DNA of 64,000 nucleotides, taken from the NCBI RefSeq assembly GCF_900116765.1, contig NZ_UETC01000004.1, positions 62,001-126,000 of the forward strand. The letters run 5' to 3'. Of the stretch, positions 59,781-64,000 are shown one piece after another; the stretch's first letter is position 1, and every line of letters begins with the position of its first letter. A model generated the notes under the pieces. That model worked only from the letters and a program-made list of their open reading frames with translations, was not told where the DNA came from and made no database searches. This stretch comes from Jannaschia seohaensis (GTDB lineage: Bacteria; Pseudomonadota; Alphaproteobacteria; Rhodobacterales; Rhodobacteraceae). Position numbers and translations under genes: made by a program.

Positions 59781-59935
59781 TGCCATCAGGGGGACGCGTT
59801 AGCCGGACGCCCGCCCAGAAAAGCAGTACATCGTCCTGGTCGGTCCGCCCGCCGCCTTCGAGCACGACGATCAGGGCGAGCGGATCCCGCCCATATCGAA
59901 GAGATCGACGCCCGGACTGCCGGGACGCCTCTAGG

Positions 59936-60184
59936 TCAGAACAATGGCGCCCCGACAGGGCTGGTACCGGCGGCTCGGAAATCCAGAAAGACGGCTTCGG
60001 TGAACGCGGCGCTGCCGCCATTCTCGACCCCATGCAGGATCACGTTATGGGCCGTCACCCTGTCGTCGGCGCGCTGCGTCAGAGACATCGGGGTGAACCG
60101 ATCCGTGAATGGCCCGTCCGGTTCGGCGGGATCGCCAGTTTCCGAGCGGAAAGTGAAGGCAGGGCCGACGAAATCACCGTTCAT
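59936..60184 (-). CDS. Unrecognised short protein, possible fragment
   Basis: An 82-residue frame (starts MNGDFVGPAFTFRSETGDPA; ends FLDFRAAGTSPVGAPLF) with a plausible beta-like content but a weak ribosome site and no family that I recognise. It lies at the left side of the degraded 60-61.5 kb region and may be the remnant of a larger gene. Treat as tentative. Confidence 0.3.
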   Translation of the reverse strand: MNGDFVGPAFTFRSETGDPAEPDGPFTDRFTPMSLTQRADDRVTAHNVILHGVENGGSAAFTEAVFLDFRAAGTSPVGAPLF

Positions 60185-60212
60185 GCCCGATAATTCATAG
60201 GGTCATGCGGAA

Positions 60213-60790
60213 TCAAAAGGTTCGGACCCTCCCACCTTCGCAGAAGGCAGTTTCGCTTGGCCCTCCTGTTGGGGGGGCAAAGCGACCGACGAATGGTGCA
60301 GGCCGCTCCGTCTCGGCACGGCAACGCCCGCTATCGCCAATCGCCGCCACACGTGCGGCCATGACCTCTCTGGCGTCCTTTATGAGGGGGACGAAACGGG
60401 CGGCATTGTCCGACTTGCCGGCGCGAAGGTAGAACGCCGATCCGTCCTCGGCCACGTCGGCGGCCTTCAGCAACAGCAGTTCGTTGATTCAGACGCCGGT
60501 CGCTAGGGAGAGACGGAAGGCGTCCCCGCCTCTGGTGCCGCGCTGGGTCGCCTTGAGGGGCTGGCGGCAGTCGTCCGCCTTGAAGGCTTCCCGCTCCGGC
60601 TTGTCGGACTTCTTGCCGCGAGGGACAGAACGCCCGAAGTCCCAAGGGTTCGCTTTGTACGAGGCTGCAGTCACTCTGCGCTCGAAGATCGCCCAGTCCC
60701 AGAGAGGGCGGAGCATCGTGATATACTTATCCGCCGTTCGGGCCGACATGGGCCGCTTCGTCTGCTTTGAGATGACCGACGGGAGGTACG
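60213..60790 (-). pseudogene. Tyrosine recombinase (phage integrase) remnant with nonsense codon
   Basis: On the minus strand one frame carries an integrase core-binding segment, SARTADKYITMLRPLWDWAI with FERRVTAASYKANPWDFGRS, followed by the start of the catalytic domain (SLATGV, stop, INELLLLKAADV and GKSDNAARFVPLIKDAREVM). The stop is TGA at 60486-60488, where CGA (Arg of GARINEL-type) is expected, so one C-to-T change explains it. The C-terminal His/Arg/Tyr region is missing. Both ends are eroded. It marks an old integrative element. Confidence 0.75.
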
Positions 60791-61013
60791 CCCGTCAGCA
60801 CAAGCCACTCTGACCGGTCTCGACGCTGTGACTTCTGACTTGGCTGGGCCTCTGCCACCACAAGGCAAACTCCCGCCTCCGGGAGACGCTCGGGCACGCG
60901 ACGGTCAACCGCGGGGGCAGCCAACCGAAGCGCTTCGTCGCGTTGGGCCGGACCGAGAGTCCGATCCGGAACGCGACCCATCCATCACCGACTAGCGACC
61001 GATGCCACGCGGA
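60791..61013. other. Degenerate region without a supported gene
   Basis: No gene is supported. A short plus-strand segment at about 60875-60910 reads RLRETLGHATVN, like the LGH motif of integrases, but without its conserved His/Arg/Tyr context, so it could be a remnant or chance. Confidence 0.4.
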
Positions 61014-61478
61014 TCATTCGGAGCCGCAGACGCTCTCTTGCCGCTCAAGGGCTTGCTCCATCAGTGCGATCTGTGCGCGACACTCGCTCCTTGCGGCTGT
61101 GCCATCTTCGAGGCAGGGGCCGGTCGCCGCTAGAACCTCTCGTGTGACTCTCCGGACCGCCTCGCAGTCTTCGCTGCGAAGCTGCTCGCGGGCTTGCTCG
61201 CGCCTTTCGTCGTCCCAAACAGCATTGGATGCTCCGTCACCATCCTGGTCGCGGGTCTGGTCCCGATCGCGATCCTGAGCCTTGTCGTCCTGCCGATCGC
61301 GGTCCTGGTCACGGTCCTAGTCACGGTCTTGCAGCTGCGCGACCTCCATCGTGGCCTCATCCGCAGACAACGCACCGACCTGCCATGCGGTCGCCACCAC
61401 GACCACCGCGACGCCGATGAGACCGCTTCGCACCATCGACTTGCCGGATATGCTCCCGGGGTATCCTCGTGCCTCCAT
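61014..61478 (-). pseudogene. Membrane-anchored Asp/Arg/Gln-repeat protein interrupted by an amber codon
   Basis: From the ATG at 61478 (MEARGYPGSISGKSMVRSGL) one transmembrane helix (IGVAVVVVATAWQVGAL) leads to EVAQLQDRD, then TAG at 61317-61319. Reading on in the same frame gives DRDQDRDRQDDKAQDRDRDQ, a repeat where Gln (CAG) is expected at the TAG, and a Cys-containing C-terminal part (LRSEDCEAVRRVTREVLAAT, then CLEDG, CRAQIALMEQALERQESVCG) ending at 61014. So a single C-to-T change seems to split a 154-codon gene. Family unknown. It is divergent from the RTX gene by 141 bases. Confidence 0.6.
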
Positions 61479-61619
61479 TTCCTCCGCTCCTCCCTTGCAA
61501 GTGGAGCCAAAGCTAGATCCTCTCGATGCGCTGGCATTGACGTCCGTCAATGATGGCGGGCGGCATCTACATAGACTCGCGACACGGCAATTTTGCATGT
61601 TAGCGAGGAGGCGAGTGAA

Positions 61620-63455
61620 ATGCCCCATCAGAATGGCAAACCCGATTTTACTGGAGGAAACCCCGGACTGAACCCGGGGCGTGGCGGTGGCGGCAAGCCC
61701 GACGGCGCCGGGAACAAGAAGGGCGATCTCTTCGGCGATCAGCTCGTCCTTTACCGTGACCTCGATCCGAGCGATGGCGGCGGCAATGGTGAGCCGATGC
61801 TCGACGGCAACGGCCAACTGATCCCGGTCGGCTACGACCCGACGTTCACGCTTGGCGGCGCCGACGGCCTCTTCCCAATCTATTTCGAGGCCGACGCGGA
61901 AGGCGACTACGAAATCCCGGCCGATCTTCTGCCTTATGTTCAGGAAGTGGAACTGGAGCGCGCCAACGTGGCCCGCGCGCCGGCCAAGGTGCAGGAGAAA
62001 GCGCTGAACGCGGCGCTGGAGAAGATCCTGAACGCCGATGTGATCAAAACCGACCCGGCCGGGCGAATCATGTACAGCAACGACGGCGGTGCCACCTTCG
62101 GCACAATCGACGCGCCGCTCGAGAACCTAGCGCTCTATCAATACCTGATGACGAACCCGGACGGGACGGTCGGCGCTTGGCCCGACGTCGCCGGAAACTG
62201 GGATCCCGTGTTCCAGGCCCTGCTGGGCGATGAGGTCGAGACCGACGGCTACACCGACCCCGACTGGGATCCCTCGGCGCTGATCGGCGCCGCGTGGAGC
62301 AAGGAGGGCAAGATCACCCTCGATGCGCTGATCTATGAAAACACCACGCTCGGGGTGAACAAGGTCACCGGCTCCGGCGCGACGCTGAACATCACCTATT
62401 TCGACTTCAGCGATCCCGAGGGCGAACTCTACGACTACGATCGCGCGGCGACCTACAGCGACACCTGGCTGCGCTGGATCGAGATCGAGGACGGCGCGCC
62501 CGTCTTCAAGTACGGCACGGCCTACGATGCCGTGTTCGGCGAGACGCCGTGGCAGGACGAGTATCTCCTGCTCGACGACAACGAGACGCCCGGGGATACC
62601 TCCGACGACGAATTTGTCCTGGCGGGGGCGCCCAATTCCGGTGTCAACGACTTCACAGCGGCAGCCGACGACAGCCGGGCGGTGATCCAGTTCATCCACA
62701 ATGTGCAGGCGGTCGAGGTCGATGTGAGCGAGGTCCCGCCCGAGTTCCTGCCTTCGCCGACGCCTCTTCCGCTGAATGCGTCCGTCGTCGCCCCGTTTGA
62801 CGACAATGATGACGACCATGGTGACGACCATGGCGACGGCCACGATCACGAGCCCCAAATCGTCATGGGCACCAACAAGTCGGACGTCATCGAGACCGGC
62901 GGCGGCGGACAGAAGATCTATGGCCTGAACGGAAGCGACGTGATCCATGCGGGCGGCGGCGCGGATGAAGTCCATGGCGGCAATGGGCGCGACCAGTTGT
63001 TCGGCCAGGGTGGACCCGACAAGCTCTATGGCGGCAACGGAGCCGACCTTCTGGTTGGCGGGGGCGGGCCCGACCTCCTGGTGGGCGGTAATGGCGCCGA
63101 CATCCTCGTCGGCGGCCGCGGGATGGACACGCTGACCGGCGGCAACGGACCGGACGTCTTCGTCTACAAGGCCGCGCAGGATGTGCCCGGCCATGGCGAG
63201 TGCGAAGGCGGACGCCGGGAGACGATCACCGACTTCGATGCAGCCAACGACAGGTTCCACTTCCGCAAGCTGGATCTCGAAGGCTTCTCCGATGTCGCGG
63301 AGGCGTATCACGTCTGGGCCGAACAGGTCGGTGGGGACACCGTTCTCTACGTCGACACAGACGGCAATATGGCCGGTGAACACCCCGCGGAGATGGGCAT
63401 TCTGCTCTTGGGCGTGGATGCTGGCGACCTGTCAGACGCCAATTTCATGTTCTGA
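61620..63455 (+). CDS. RTX-type secreted calcium-binding protein
   Basis: A 611-residue protein without an N-terminal signal peptide. The N-terminus is Gly/Asn/Pro rich (MPHQNGKPDFTGGNPGLNPG). A central domain of unknown type (about 60-390) contains LYDYDRAATYSDTWLRWIEI. A linker rich in Asp/His (DDNDDDHGDDHGDGHDHEP) leads to about seven GGxGxD-type nonapeptide repeats (GGNGADLLVGGGGPDLLVGG and similar) and a C-terminal ITDFDAANDRFHF block. This is a type I-secreted RTX protein. The secretion genes are not here. ATG follows GAGGAGGCGAGTG. Confidence 0.88.
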   Translation: MPHQNGKPDFTGGNPGLNPGRGGGGKPDGAGNKKGDLFGDQLVLYRDLDPSDGGGNGEPMLDGNGQLIPVGYDPTFTLGGADGLFPIYFEADAEGDYEIPADLLPYVQEVELERANVARAPAKVQEKALNAALEKILNADVIKTDPAGRIMYSNDGGATFGTIDAPLENLALYQYLMTNPDGTVGAWPDVAGNWDPVFQALLGDEVETDGYTDPDWDPSALIGAAWSKEGKITLDALIYENTTLGVNKVTGSGATLNITYFDFSDPEGELYDYDRAATYSDTWLRWIEIEDGAPVFKYGTAYDAVFGETPWQDEYLLLDDNETPGDTSDDEFVLAGAPNSGVNDFTAAADDSRAVIQFIHNVQAVEVDVSEVPPEFLPSPTPLPLNASVVAPFDDNDDDHGDDHGDGHDHEPQIVMGTNKSDVIETGGGGQKIYGLNGSDVIHAGGGADEVHGGNGRDQLFGQGGPDKLYGGNGADLLVGGGGPDLLVGGNGADILVGGRGMDTLTGGNGPDVFVYKAAQDVPGHGECEGGRRETITDFDAANDRFHFRKLDLEGFSDVAEAYHVWAEQVGGDTVLYVDTDGNMAGEHPAEMGILLLGVDAGDLSDANFMF

Positions 63456-63464
63456 TCCATCAGA

Positions 63465-63494
63465 CGGGACGTTCCGCGACTGCGGAGCGTCCCG
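63465..63494 (+). terminator. Hairpin after the RTX gene
   Basis: CGGGACGTTCCGC-GACT-GCGGAGCGTCCCG: a 13-base stem with one G-U pair, nine bases after the stop. No U tract. Confidence 0.65.
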
Positions 63495-63544
63495 ACATGG
63501 GCGGGTTTGGCAGGATCGAGCCCGCATAGAACAAAGTGCCCCGC

Positions 63545-63588
63545 CCGGACCGCGGCAGGTGCCCGGGTTCCGACCTGCCGCGGTCCGG
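63545..63588. repeat. Perfect 16-base inverted repeat
   Basis: CCGGACCGCGGCAGGT (63545-63560) and ACCTGCCGCGGTCCGG (63573-63588) are exact inverted copies with a 12-base loop. It could be a second terminator or an operator. It lies beyond the RTX gene hairpin. Confidence 0.7.
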
Positions 63589-63762
63589 TTGTGCCGAGGG
63601 CATCCAGCCAACGGACCAGGAGGTGGCGGCAGAAGGCAGCTGCGGAGGATGAACGAGAGCCGTCGCATGGAGCCGCCATGCTCACGCCTCTGCGCCCAAG
63701 CCACGACTGCTCATGCCGCCGCCGGGACGAAGTTCTACAGCGGTCCAAGGTGCTGCCCGAGG
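63589..63762. other. Right-edge stretch without a supported gene
   Basis: No gene is supported in this part. Several open frames exist on both strands but none has a convincing start and motif. Confidence 0.4.
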
Positions 63763-63969
63763 TTACTCGGCATCCGCCCGGCGCCACTCGGGCAGGGAAT
63801 CGCCGCACCATGCGCAAGACCAACTCCCCGCCTTCACGCGGCGCAGGATCGCCGTCGCGCGCTGGGCACGATGGCGGGCCTTCCCGTCCCATCCGTAAGG
63901 GACGAACGATGCGAAGAGGCGACCGTCGTAACGCTCGATCCATACAGCATCGGGGGCAGGGCCAAGCAT
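63763..63969 (-). CDS. Small possible zinc-ribbon-type protein or fragment
   Basis: A 68-residue frame from the ATG at 63969 (MLGPAPDAVWIERYDGRLFA) ending AGSWSCAWCGDSLPEWRRAD plus AE. The CAWCG...RRADA element resembles small zinc-ribbon proteins that normally continue with further Cys residues; here the TAA stop comes at that point, so the gene may be truncated. GGAG-type site precedes the ATG. Tentative. Confidence 0.35.
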   Translation of the reverse strand: MLGPAPDAVWIERYDGRLFASFVPYGWDGKARHRAQRATAILRRVKAGSWSCAWCGDSLPEWRRADAE

Positions 63970-64000
63970 GGGGAGTCAGCTCCTAGAATTGCAGGCGTGC

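Noticed and set aside
60875-60910. Plus-strand integrase C-terminus (LGHATV)
   Set aside because: Only a short motif without the conserved His, Arg and Tyr; opposite strand to the clear remnant.

Overview
The window reads as a chromosomal segment of a GC-rich alphaproteobacterium of the order Rhodobacterales (roseobacter group). The evidence is the tail end of a Rhodobacter-type gene transfer agent (GTA) cluster followed directly by cysE, a pyruvate dehydrogenase operon whose E1-beta carries its own lipoyl domain, a cckA hybrid kinase with a CtrA-type box, an alphaproteobacterial SOS box before recA, a class II (B12-dependent) ribonucleotide reductase, a single-cysteine IscR-like regulator, and a VPLPA-CTERM surface protein. 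Coding density is very high and most of the window is ordinary core genome.

Layout. 1-5.9 kb: last GTA structural genes (end of g11, then g12, g13, g14 and g15), then cysE. 6.9-21.3 kb: mainly central carbon genes on the minus strand: pdhC-pdhB-pdhA, an ftsB-like gene, class I fructose-bisphosphate aldolase, a secreted protein of unknown function, pgk, two gapdh genes separated by a 47-residue membrane peptide, and transketolase; a DUF808 membrane protein and a frameshifted NYN-domain gene lie between them. Related palindromes (GTTANCGNTAAC) sit upstream of aldolase, both gapdh genes and, weakly, pdhA, suggesting one LacI-family regulator. 21.5-32.5 kb: zapA with a possible 6S RNA, an SDR, bioY, DUF1284, purF-cvpA-radA, a coiled-coil membrane protein, alr, a flavin reductase, an agmatinase-family gene and a lipoprotein. 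32.7-42.8 kb: guaB-rsmB, cckA, a small sulfotransferase-like gene, recA and alaS.

42.8-55.4 kb: two membrane proteins (SMR, YitT), a VPLPA-CTERM protein, icd, an HD hydrolase, an alpha/beta hydrolase, iscR, tusA, a two-gene hydrolase/P450 operon, gpt, lysE-fabI, pdxH, a double cold-shock protein overlapping a DUF192 gene. Then tRNA-Pro(TGG) and nrdJ, the latter behind a pair of NrdR-type boxes.

59.8-64 kb is different: an integrase remnant with a nonsense codon, a membrane-anchored Asp/Arg/Gln-repeat gene broken by an amber codon, an intact RTX-type secreted protein, strong inverted repeats and little else. This looks like an accessory island edge or scar.

No CRISPR array, rRNA or intact insertion sequence was seen. 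No wholly new multi-gene system is evident. The observations most worth testing are the shared operator upstream of glycolytic genes, the cofactor-switch signature in the second gapdh, the hydrolase/P450 pair, and the decaying 60-61.5 kb locus next to the RTX gene.
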